NCBI GenBank assembly: GCA_030267965.1
Contig: BRYA01000662.1
Location: forward strand, 39,879-70,090
Source of the DNA: Triparma columacea
Taxonomy: Eukaryota; Sar; Bolidophyceae; Parmales; Triparmaceae
Direction of reading: 5' to 3'
DNA length: 30,212 bases
A program made the translations under genes and the position numbers. Positions 16,939-26,700 of the stretch are shown piece after piece (position 1 is the first letter of the stretch; every line of letters starts with the position of its first letter). Under the pieces are notes generated by a model. It saw nothing but the letters and a program-made list of their open reading frames with translations, made no database searches and was not told the origin of the DNA.

Positions 16939-18832
16939 ATGTCATCAATGCGTATCAGTATTAGTATTAGTAGAATTCTTAGCATACGAGTGTTTATAGT
17001 GACTCTAATAGTATTAATGAGTAGTTATTGCGTCAATCCTTTCTTTCATCCTCGAGCTATATCATCCAAGATATCTAAGTCTATGTCCACAAACAGTAGA
17101 TCATACAGTACATCATATAAACTATATTGTCAATCTAAAGATGATGATATTGATGACGATAACGTTGCACCAATAATCGAAGGAGACTGGAAACAATTCA
17201 GAGACAATCTAAGGACATTAACAACTACACCAAATGAAGCAACAGAGGAGGTAAGAATTAGAAACTCTTTCGTGATCTTTCTTTACACCACCCCTTTCAC
17301 CACTTACACCACCAACCCTTACACAACCCCCCAGGAAACCCAATCCCCTTCCACCCCTTGGTCCTCCCACGTGAGCCACCCTAACATGAGGAAGCTGCTC
17401 GACCAGTCCCCCTCTCTCCACTCCGAGCTAACCTCCCAGCTCTCCTCCCCCTCCAGTCCTCTCTACGTTGTGGGTGAGCCTGAGCTCTGCGGCCTCCTCG
17501 CCCGCCTCCCCCTGCCAGCGGGGGTGTGGTTCCACGGAAGGGAGCACCTGAAGCAGGAGAAGGTGAGGCTAAATTACACACACCCAACAAGCACCAAACA
17601 CCCTCTTACCCCCCCCCGCTGCAGCGTCGCAAGATAATTGACCCAAACGCCAAGCCCAGAAAGCACTCTGACGAGCTCTACGCCGAGGCTGTCAGCCGAG
17701 TAAACTCAATGATATTCTCCGAGTCTTCCGACAAGCTTGGTTCACCTGACTCGATGGACGACGAGACGAAGCAGATCGTCGCCGCCGCCGTAAAGAACAC
17801 CAACGTCTGGTACAAGGCAACGGAGACGATAATAAACAACAGGTTAAACGCCCTCGCGATAAAGGCCGTAGACTCATCAGGTAACATACAGTCTTCCTCC
17901 CTAAACGCCGAAGACAAATCATTCCTTAACCGGTACGTTAAGTCGAACGAGGAGTGGGAGGAACTGAGCGTTATCGTTGCGCACGACGGGAAGGGGATCA
18001 AGGCGGAGAATGGGGAGAGCGTTTCACTCACTATCAACAGACCACTAAGCGTCGGTATAAGCGACAGGTGAGAGGCCCGCTTCCCCTCCCCCCCCACCCC
18101 CCCCACACACACACCCCGAAAAATTACGCATTCCTTTGAGCCAGTATGGGAAACTCAAACTTTACCTACCCCGTATTGGTCGAGTATGTTATGCAATATT
18201 GATTGTCAAGATTTACCGCCCCTCGCGAGAGTGTTACGAAAATACGCTCGCCCAGTCGTTTCCTTGCACATATTCTAACCCCCCTCCCCCTCGAAAGTCT
18301 CACTGAGTTAATTCTGTTTGGTTCCTTAGGTAGTACATCCTCAACCTCCTCAGACGGTTCCCAGCACGAGTACCTCTCCGACATGTACACTTCAGACTTC
18401 AAAGCCTCCTTCAAGTCCGCCTTTGGTTCCCAAGGTGTTGTCTACGTTGGGGGACCCGACATGCAGCATCTACCCGCGATACTACTACACGGACAGGTTG
18501 GACTTAAAGGGAGCGAAGAGGTATCACCAGGCTCAGGCCTTTGCACGGGGGGGCTACAGGCAGCGGTAGAGTCGGTACTTGCGGGTAAAACAGACCCGCT
18601 TGACTACAAGTTCATGGTAGGTCGTCGTACGTCTGCTCCCGGTTTCCTCGAAGGGTACTGTAGGACAGGCGTGTACGCGCCGGTGCACGCGCCGAGGGCG
18701 GTGGGGCTGAAGCAGTGCGTGGGACTACCGAAACCACTTTACCATGAGGTTATGACGCTTTGTGGGGGGGAGATGGAGGAGATTAGTAGGATTGAAATTC
18801 TTAAAAGGAAGGACCTTAAGGAGGACGTGTGA
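16939..18832 (+). CDS. YqgE/AlgH-like (DUF179, UPF0301) protein, organelle-targeted, 505 aa
   Basis: Exons are 16939-17250, 17335-17562, 17625-18067 and 18298-18832; junctions are phase 0, 0 and 2. Residues 1-45 contain a basic then hydrophobic segment (RVFIVTLIVLMSSYC) followed by VNPFFHPRA, compatible with a signal peptide plus plastid transit peptide. The C-terminal half carries the DUF179 features SLTINRPL, VYVGGPDM, AILLHGQVGL, TGGLQAAVESVLAGKTDPLDYKFMVGR and the position-matched FLEGYCRTGVYAPV. Plant homologues of this bacterial family are plastid proteins of unknown biochemical function. About 250 residues ahead of the domain are lineage-specific. The last acceptor could also be at the GGTAG at 18341, which keeps frame but removes SLTELILFG; the earlier CGAAAG site fits the CTAAC branch and pyrimidine tract better. 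Confidence 0.8.
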
Positions 18833-18972
18833 AGCGAAGCAATAAGTTAGTCTTTCTAATATAATTGAGCTTGAACCTTTATTCCCCCCCCTTTTTTCTT
18901 CTTCACGTAATGTGCTATGTGTGTTATCGAGTTTAACCCATACCCTTCATATCCCCCCCCCTTTTTCCCCCT

Positions 18973-19988
18973 TCACGCCAGCGCGATTCCAACAGCCGTC
19001 GCAAGTCCCGCGACTCCAAAGCTTATCTTCGCATTTCCCGCGCTCCCGTCTCCTCCAATTTGATCGTCGACACTCGTGCCGTCCTCCTCTTCCTCCTCCT
19101 CCTCCTCATTCGAGGAGGAGCAACCTTCAGGGGGAGGACCGAGACCGGGACCCCAAGTCGTCCCCTCACCACTACAGTCAACCACACCACCATCTTCACC
19201 CTCTTCTCCTCCTCCGTCAACTTCTCCTCCTCCATCTGATCCATCTGATCCATCTGATCCGTCTCCTCCATCTCCACTGCAACCCTCCGGAACCTCCACG
19301 TCGAAGCACGGGCACCACAGCTTAACATCGAGCCCGCCGGGGTACTCGGCAGTGAAGATCGTCTCGGTATCCCCGGAGGTGCCGCAGCCGTCGTAAAGGG
19401 AGTTGCACGTGGCCAAATCCACGGGGGTATCAGGGTCACCGTAGCACCCCAAAGTCCACGTGTACGGGTACTTGGACGCGTCCGAGACGTGGTAGTGGTA
19501 AACCGAGGAGGACGCAATGTCGACAAACTCCGTCGAAGCAGGGACGACACCGACGTGGCCGTGGCAAACGTCGAGGTCGCAGGGCCTCTGGTTAGAGGTC
19601 TCGAACTTACCGTAGATCCCGTACCCGTCAAGGGACACGCCCACGATTGTGCTGTGCCCGGTAGCCGAGTCCGCCGAGTAGTTGCACACCGGATCCGTAT
19701 GAATGTGGTAAGGGTCAGCGTGCCCCCCGCACGTGTCCATGAACATCGCCGTCGCCACCTCCGACGTGCACGAGTGGTGCAGGTGTGCCTCGCATGCCCC
19801 CACGTCCATCCCCGCTGCGCAGGAGGCTCCGTCGCAGGCGCATGGCATGCCGTCGACGGCGCAGTCGTTGAAACCGGCCTCGAAGGCGGAGTAGATGTTC
19901 ACGCCGCCGGAGAGCGTCAGGGCGGCCATGCCGAGGGTAGGAATCGCCTGAGGTGTGGTGGTGCTGACAGGGACAGTCTTCAGAGGCG

Positions 19989-20053
<65 letters not shown>

Positions 20054-20649
20054 TTTTGAAGAAAAGGGTTAGCAAGAAAAGGGTTAGCAATAGAGGAACG
20101 TTCAGAAAAACTTCAGCACGCACACTACCGTACCTGCTCGATACACGAAACAGCGTTGTTCCCAGGAGGGCTTCCGCCTCCCTCATTAAGCCTCTCATGA
20201 TCATTGCATTGGTTCGTGATGATGCTACCTGAAAACTTTCCAGTACTACTCGCGTACGAAAGGTTCGAGACGTCGGCGCCCGCGTTCGTGCTACCATCCG
20301 TAGCGCACGTTCCGCTCGTGATGGCACAGGCACTGGAGCTCGAGGAACCCCCCATGCCCGCTCCCCCTGGGCCCCCTCCAGAATCACCCCCAGGACCACC
20401 CTCACTGCCACAACCGTCAGGGGGAGGACCGATACCGGGCCCCCATGTCGTTCCCTGCCCACTACAGTCCTGCAGTCTGCCACAAAAGTTAGCAAATCTT
20501 TTCCTAGCGACCGGGAAATCTGAATAAACAAGGACTCACCTCCTATACTCAGCAAAGTCAGGGTGCAAATGGTGACCATAGGAATTAGCCATCTTCTGAC
20601 CGTTCCCCAAGCCAAGGACCGAGAGCGTGAGTGCTAAATTGAGTTTCAT
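18973..20649 (-). CDS. secreted YHYH-domain protein with GPI-anchor-like tail (485 aa)
   Basis: Minus-strand exons are 20649-20540, 20476-20134 and 19977-18973. MKLNLALTLSVLGLGNG is a signal peptide. Exon 3 holds the YHYH domain (PF14240 type): HADPYHIHTDPVC, DGYGIYGKFE, CDLDVCHGHVG and SVYHYHVSD, many Cys and His suggesting metal binding or disulfides. A Gly/Ser/Asp-rich, then poly-Glu linker leads to a hydrophobic C-terminus (FGVAGLATAVGIALA) preceded by small residues, typical of a GPI-anchor signal. The element DCSGxGTTWGPGxGPPPxGC occurs twice, near residues 38-58 and near 420. It is therefore probably a cell-surface or cell-wall protein. YHYH proteins have no settled function. Confidence 0.82.
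19991..20049 (+). repeat. (GT)n microsatellite, about 29 units, inside an intron
   Basis: The 59-bp repeat lies in the second intron of the YHYH gene (19978-20133). On the coding strand it reads (CA)n and ends 11 bases before the CTCTGAAG acceptor, so it takes the place of the usual polypyrimidine tract. Confidence 0.97.
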
Positions 20650-20780
20650 AATCGAGTAAGAACAACCAAAGATAAAAATAAAAAAAGATCCAGATTACCT
20701 AGGTAAATCTCACCTTGAGAACTCCCCTCCCCTCCCCATCACTACGACATACATATAACGAACAAAAAACAAACTGTTCC
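20650..20780. promoter_or_regulatory. 131-bp divergent promoter region, YHYH gene / methyltransferase gene
   Basis: This is an AT-rich interval with an A-rich segment (20670-20688) and a second near 20761-20773, just upstream of the methyltransferase ATG. No firm motif is identified. Confidence 0.4.
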
Positions 20781-21781
20781 ATGTTGGATTTCTCAATGTA
20801 CAAGAACACCGCTGCAGGGGTTGCGAAAATTCGGTTTACAGAGCTTCAGGCAAAGAACCCCATCGTCGAGGACAAATTCAGTTCCCCGTTTGTGCTTGGT
20901 AGCAGCATAATTCGCATCACCGGGCATAGGCTGCAATATTTTGGCTTTGAGGCTTTGGTACCCGGCCTGTTTGATGGAGTTGTAGCACGGACAAAGATAA
21001 TTGACGAGACTGTCTTGAAGGCTGTGAAGGATGGGGCCACTCAATACGTTATTCTCGGAGCTGGTTACGACACCAGAGGTCACAGGTTAGATCTTCCTGC
21101 CAACGTCAAGGTTAGAAAGAGAGAGAGAATAGACCCCCTTTTACCCTTTACCCTCCCCCCTCCAACCCCCGCCCCCAACTCCCCTACTCCCCTCCTCCCA
21201 CCCCACCCTCCCAGGTTTTTGAGGTGGACCAGCCAGACATTCAGGCCTTCAAGGTGAAGAAGGTGAGCAAGCTCGAATTGCCCAATAAGGAAAATATCAC
21301 ATACGTTCCCGTGGACTTCAACACACAGTCCCTAGAAACGGAACTACAAAAGGCAGAGGGTTTTGACCCTAATGCAAAGACGGTCGTCACTCTGGAGGGC
21401 GTTTCCTACTACATCCCAAGAGAGTCATGCCAAAACACAATATCGACGATATCGACGATAGTTGGCACGGGATCCACCTTCTTCCTTAGTTACGCAGACA
21501 AGAATTGCGAGGTCAACCCATCTGCTGTTTGCTCGCCCGAGAATAGTAAAGGTCCCGGTTCGTTGAAGAGGCTCATGAGGGCCGTCAAGATGATGGGCGA
21601 GCCCTGGGTGAACTTCTTCGAGCAAGCCGAATTACCCGCCTTCTTCAAATCAAATGGCTTCACCCTCTCCTCAGACTCGTCTCTCCTTGAACTTAATCAG
21701 AAATACTTCGCACCAAAGGGGAGGGAAATCCCAGCCAAACGACTAATGTATTGGGAAAGATTTGCCGTCGCGGTCAAGTAG
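20781..21781 (+). CDS. SAM-dependent methyltransferase, leucine carboxyl methyltransferase (LCMT/PPM1) family, 298 aa
   Basis: Exons 20781-21110 and 21215-21781 join DLPANVK to VFEVDQPDIQAFK in frame; the intron has a GTTAGA donor and a C-rich tract before CCCAG. A start upstream at 20715 would be TTG and is rejected. The SAM-binding motif YVILGAGYDTR is at 89-99, with the acidic ribose-contacting residue in FEVDQP just after the junction; KTVVTLEGVSYYIP is the family motif with Glu-Gly-Val. The fold is that of PF04072 proteins. True PP2A carboxyl methyltransferases have a longer lid, and bacterial relatives modify small molecules or polyketides, so the substrate is open. No targeting peptide is obvious. 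Confidence 0.87.
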
Positions 21782-21901
21782 TAGATTGGGCTCAGAGGAA
21801 ACATTCTATAACACGGATTTTATATTCGAAATTTAAGGTTAAACACTATTAGTTATACGTCAACAGGTTATGTCAAAAACCACAACCCATTAGCCACTTA
21901 C

Positions 21902-23485
21902 TTACCACAACCCTCCATTGCCTTTTTTCTCCCTCCCCATATTCTTCCCCTTCAACATCTCCAACTCCATGGCCCTCCTCCTCTCCTCTCCTTCCAAACG
22001 CAGCCTCTCGTTCTTCTCCGCCTCCACCTTGGCTAGCGCCTCCGCAATCTTCAAATTATAGTTTTCCTGCTCCACACGCTCCATTTGGATGGTCAGCTCG
22101 TTCTCTAGCTGAACGTTCTTCTCCATGATAATCACCATATCGTGCTCGGCGTTGCTCTTGCTGTTTTCAGCAGCGGCCCGAAGCCTTTCCGCCTCGCTGC
22201 GCAGCCTTGCACGCTCTGCATCGGACGCCTTTGCGTCTTTCTCCATCGCTTCCTTCAACCTCTCAGCAGCAACTGCCCTATCCTCGGCGACCCGCACGGC
22301 GTCCTCAATGGCCTCTTTTGCCCTTTCATTCTCCAAATTCTCCATGTAAAGCCTCTCCTTCTCCTTCTCAGCGTCCATGATGTTATTTACAAGAACTTTC
22401 ATCCTCTCCTGAAGCTTCCTCTCGTCCGCCTTGACCTTATTCAAGTCTTCGGCAAGGACCTTGTTTTCGAGCCTCGCCATGTTCTCGTCCGCTTTGACCC
22501 TGTTCACTTCTTCGGCAAGGGCCTTGTTCTCCAACTCAAGCAGCTTCATCTTCTCTATCATCTCGAGTTGTTCTTTCGTTGGTCTGTGCGGCGTTGGTGG
22601 TGCTTGGGGCGCTGGTGGCGGTGCTGGTGGCGGTGCTGGCGGCGGTGCTTGCGGTCTCACGTTCCAGTTACCGACGAGGTCTTCTCCCTCTTGCCTAGCC
22701 TTAATCCTTTCCAAAGCTGCCCTCCTCTCCTCCTGAGCTATCCTAAATGCGTTTGCAGCTTGCGCATCCCTCCTCCTTTGCTCCTCTTCCTTTTTCGCCT
22801 TTGCTCTCAGAAGAATCATGTCCCGTGAAAAGGATGGCTTGTCGGGTTCAGTGGCTTCCTCGCGTCCGGCATCATCTATCCCTCCCTTTCTGCCGTGATC
22901 AACTAAGTTTCGTTTGTGCTCGTGATAGTGAGCCTTACACAATCCTGCCTTGAACATCTGCAGCTTACACCTCGGGGCGGCGCAATTCCCTTCAAAGCCA
23001 CTGTGATTTCGACGTCTCTCGGACACGTCAAGGAGGTGAATCTCGTAATGTGTCTTACAGAGACCACCCTGATAAATCACAGCCGTGCACCCCTTTACAG
23101 CACACTCCCCCCCCCCCTCCTCTTCATCCCCGACATCGCCCCCTCCCTCGCCTCCAACCCCTCCAACATCGATTTTCTTTGTCGCGAGGTATTCTCTCAT
23201 TGACATTCCCTTCCCTTTCCCCTTGCAGTTACCCTTCTCTTGTGCAGGGGGGGGAGGGTCAACCACAGGAGAGAGACCCATGCAGGCGGGTCTCTCCCAT
23301 GTTGATTCCCCTGTGGTCAAGTCCACATAATAGTGTGCGCCCTGGGAGTCGTCGAATCTTTGCTCGAAATCTGATCGAGAAGAGATGTAATCCCTTGGCC
23401 TCTGCCAAACAGAAATGTCGCTCTTGTTATTGTAGTAGTAGTAAGCACCCGACGCGACGTCAAAGCGAGCTTCCCAGTCCGACAT
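21902..23485 (-). CDS. WW-domain, zinc-knuckle and coiled-coil protein (527 aa)
   Basis: This is a single-exon gene. WW domain 1 spans residues 1-31 (W4, W27, P30) and WW domain 2 residues 37-67 (F40 in place of the first Trp, W63, P66). Two short Cys/His motifs follow with identical spacing, C-x4-C-x9-C-x2-H: C128, C133, C143, H146 and C168, C173, C183, H186, each with GLCKxH; they resemble the WRKY19-like zinc finger common in plant and stramenopile proteins. A Pro/Ala stretch near 285-305 (APPPAPPPAPPPAP) could itself be a WW ligand. Residues from about 305 to the end form a long charged coiled coil. Likely a scaffold binding Pro-rich partners, possibly in RNA processing as for other tandem WW proteins; that is inference. 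Confidence 0.85.
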   Translation of the reverse strand: MSDWEARFDVASGAYYYYNNKSDISVWQRPRDYISSRSDFEQRFDDSQGAHYYVDLTTGESTWERPACMGLSPVVDPPPPAQEKGNCKGKGKGMSMREYLATKKIDVGGVGGEGGGDVGDEEEGGGECAVKGCTAVIYQGGLCKTHYEIHLLDVSERRRNHSGFEGNCAAPRCKLQMFKAGLCKAHYHEHKRNLVDHGRKGGIDDAGREEATEPDKPSFSRDMILLRAKAKKEEEQRRRDAQAANAFRIAQEERRAALERIKARQEGEDLVGNWNVRPQAPPPAPPPAPPPAPQAPPTPHRPTKEQLEMIEKMKLLELENKALAEEVNRVKADENMARLENKVLAEDLNKVKADERKLQERMKVLVNNIMDAEKEKERLYMENLENERAKEAIEDAVRVAEDRAVAAERLKEAMEKDAKASDAERARLRSEAERLRAAAENSKSNAEHDMVIIMEKNVQLENELTIQMERVEQENYNLKIAEALAKVEAEKNERLRLEGEERRRAMELEMLKGKNMGREKKGNGGLW

Positions 23486-23715
23486 CCGTCAACAAGAAAA
23501 CCTTCTTTTAGGGCTTTTCCCTAACCCAAATGCTGGAACACCCCTGCCCTAGACAATATCAAGGAGTCACTAACAGAATTTCATTAAACTGAAATTCGCT
23601 GGTACGAGGGCTCCACGGAAGGACCATAACTACAGCAGCCTCACACTTACCTTTAATATACTTCTCCTAATCCTGGACTCCTCCACCTTCATTCCAACCC
23701 CCGAGAGCCGTTGCA
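23486..23715. promoter_or_regulatory. 230-bp divergent region, WW gene / EF-hand giant gene
   Basis: This is the largest of the head-to-head spacers. It contains no open frame of note and no clear promoter motif. Confidence 0.4.
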
Positions 23716-26700
23716 ATGTATGTGTGGAAAAATAGGAGTCGCCGCGACCGTCGCCACTATGCGAGCACGGGTATGGACACTCTAGACCCCACCGACCTCG
23801 CCCTTCTTCAGAAAAAGGAGAAGAAGTTCCGTTCCGATGAGGAGATCAAACGCTTTGAGCTCGAGCAGATTGAGATTGACAAACACATTAAGTTCGTGCA
23901 GGAGGACCTGACAACGTACTTCGAGACTCGAAATGGCAAGGACGAAATTTCTGCTGTGGGTGCCATCTTGATGGACAAGCGCGCGGAAGAGGAGAGAATA
24001 AAGAAAGAGAAGGTAAGGAGATAGGCTTGCCTTGGAGAGAAGCAGCATCTAACACTTACACCCTTCCCGTTGCTCGTCGCAGGCCCTGGCAGCTGGCGAG
24101 GATGTTGACGACGACGATACTGAGTTCACCCCCCTTTCGAGCAAAAGTACAAAGGAGAGGAGAGGGAGCTTGCATCACAATGAGCCAGAGGAAGGTGAGA
24201 ACGGAGGGGAGAAATAGAAGAGTGAAGCGCCGGTACCTTCGCTTCTAACCTTAATTTCAACCACCGAACTCAACCCTCTTCACGCTTCGTTCTAATTACA
24301 GGAGCAGAGCTACCCCCACAAACTGAGGAAGAGTACAAGGCCGAAAAGAAAAAAGCAAAAGCGGAGGCGAAAGAGAAGGCCCAGGCCAACATGATGAAGG
24401 CCAGTCACTTCCACACAAAGAAGGAAGAAAAGGGACAAGGCTCACCAGGGAGCAAGGAACCTTTAGACCCAATGAGCATCGAGGCAATTCAGGAGATGAA
24501 CCCAAGTGACATGAACAAGGAGCAGAAGATGAAGTTAAAGGTATTTCAAGTGTTCAGCATGTTTGACGCGGACGCTTCGGCTACCATAAACCAGGAGGAG
24601 ATGAGGAATTGCATAGATGAACTTTGCATTCCAATGGACGACGACGAACTAGAGCAGGTCATGAAAAACGTAGACGAGGACGGCAGCGGAGAGGTCGAGG
24701 TGAGAGGGTTGGAACGCTAGACGGATTCGACAATATAATGCCCCTCTCCATTCATAGCTTACCACCCTTCGTCGTCTGTTGCTTCGCTCGCTTGCAGTTC
24801 GAGGAATTTTACACTTGGTATAAGGAGAATTCCGAAGGTGCAAAGAAGGGCAAGATGATGAGCGGAATGGCACTGAAGTTTGCTGCGGCCATGAGAAACT
24901 ACAATGGCGAGAGTATCAGGGAGGAAGCTAAGAGGCTCATTCTTGCGCAGGCCGAGAGGGATGCGATGGAAAGAAGTAGGAAGATCTTCAGACTTTCGAG
25001 GCCCCCTAGGTTCAACTGTGAACACTGCGGAGCAAGTTTCAAAAATGCCATAGACGAGGGCGTGCACAAAGCAAACGGAAAGATGATCCACAGAAAATGG
25101 AAAGAGGAGAACGATGCCACCTTGAAGAGGCAGCTCCCAGTGCTCGAAGTCATCAATGGGCCAGAGGCAAGGAAGTGGAGGGTAAGGAGGCTGATACACT
25201 CGCAGCACCTGTACGACCCCGAGAGGGATGGCATAACCTACGACGACATCACCGTCTGGAAGGATAGATCGAGGCCATTCAATTCCGACCCAAAAGACCA
25301 GAGGGGCGAGCAGCTGAGGAGCGGCATGTTGGTGGAAGGTTACGACGCCAAAATAGGGAAGAGGGCGGGATTCGTACAGAGGGGATTCGTGCTGAGGGAC
25401 AATAGGCCGGGGGAGGGCCGCACGAGGAACCACATGGCTTGCAATCCCTTGCTTCTGCAGGACGTCATCCTCAGGCTTTACCTGGACAAGAAACCCTGGA
25501 TAACGAAAGCTGTGAAAAAGAGGTGCAAAAAGCACAAGCTCGCCCTGCCTCTGGACACAATCAGCAATACCTTTCTCGCCGACCCCTCTGGCGGCCAGAG
25601 CAAAGCAATGTGCAGCTTCTTCTGGTCCGGACTTGTGTACCAGGGTGCCTTCGTCCACGGGGAGTTCAACGGCTATAGGGGGGAACGCATGGAAAGCCAG
25701 GGGCACGTAAACAAGGATGGCGTCAGCGAGTTTGGCTTGGAGAGGTGGCTGAGCGCTGGAGTGTACCATTACTATTTTTTAATTGACGGCCGTAAGAGGA
25801 TCGACAAGACCAAGCCCACGGTTGTCAAGAATGGAGAGAAACGCAACATAATCACCGTCTGCAACCCTTCAATACTGGGGGCACAAGGCGGCCCTTATAC
25901 TGACGGGAGATTCCAGTCGAAGAACTTTGATGCGGTCCAGGCACACGGAGGAGACGTTACCACACTTCTTGAAAACAGCAACGTGGACATGCTCAGTAAA
26001 TTGAAGAGGAGCAGGGAGGCGAGTAGGCAGGCCAGCAGGCAGCTCAGCAGGGGGAGGCACTCGCGCGGTGGCACGAGGGAGGGCTGGGCCGAGGGTTCCA
26101 TTGTGACAAGGCCTGCTTCTTCCACCGACGGGCAGCACCGGCTCAATGCCATCATGACGCCAACAAATGAAGGGATGTCGGCGAAGTTTGACATGAAAGG
26201 CGGTAAGCCAATGACTCAGATTCTCCTCGTGCACAACATGGTTTGCGACGACGGGAGCTGGGCGCTAGCTCAAGCGCTTATCGACAACCACAGGGTGAAA
26301 GAGATTGACTTGAGCACTAACCTCATCACGAGTGACGGGCTGAAATCGTTCTCTGTCATGCTCGAGATAAACAGCACCATCCTTACCCTCAGGATGAACG
26401 ACAATAAAGTAGGGTACGACGGCTGCAGGGCCTTTACCCACGCGCTCATAATGAACGACGGTCTGAAGCTCCGAGAGCTGGAGCTTTCGTCCAACTGCTT
26501 GGGCGACGACGGCACTGAAGCCCTTTGCGAGGGGCTGACTGGGTGCGGGACCCTCACATACGTCAATCTTGACGGGAACAAGATCCACGACGATGGCGCC
26601 AAGGCGATAGGCGCGATGCTTATGAAGAACAAAATTATCACGACGCTCAACCTCAACTACAATAGGATAGCGGCCGCAGGGGCCAGGGCGATCGGCGAGG

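Noticed and set aside
18880..18972. Two C-run/T-run/CTTCACG segments between convergent genes as a possible mobile element end
   Set aside because: Too short and low in complexity; more likely untranslated sequence with homopolymers.
24759..25769. 336-codon minus-strand open frame
   Set aside because: Shadow of the EF-hand gene, whose frame carries EF-hand and zinc-finger motifs.
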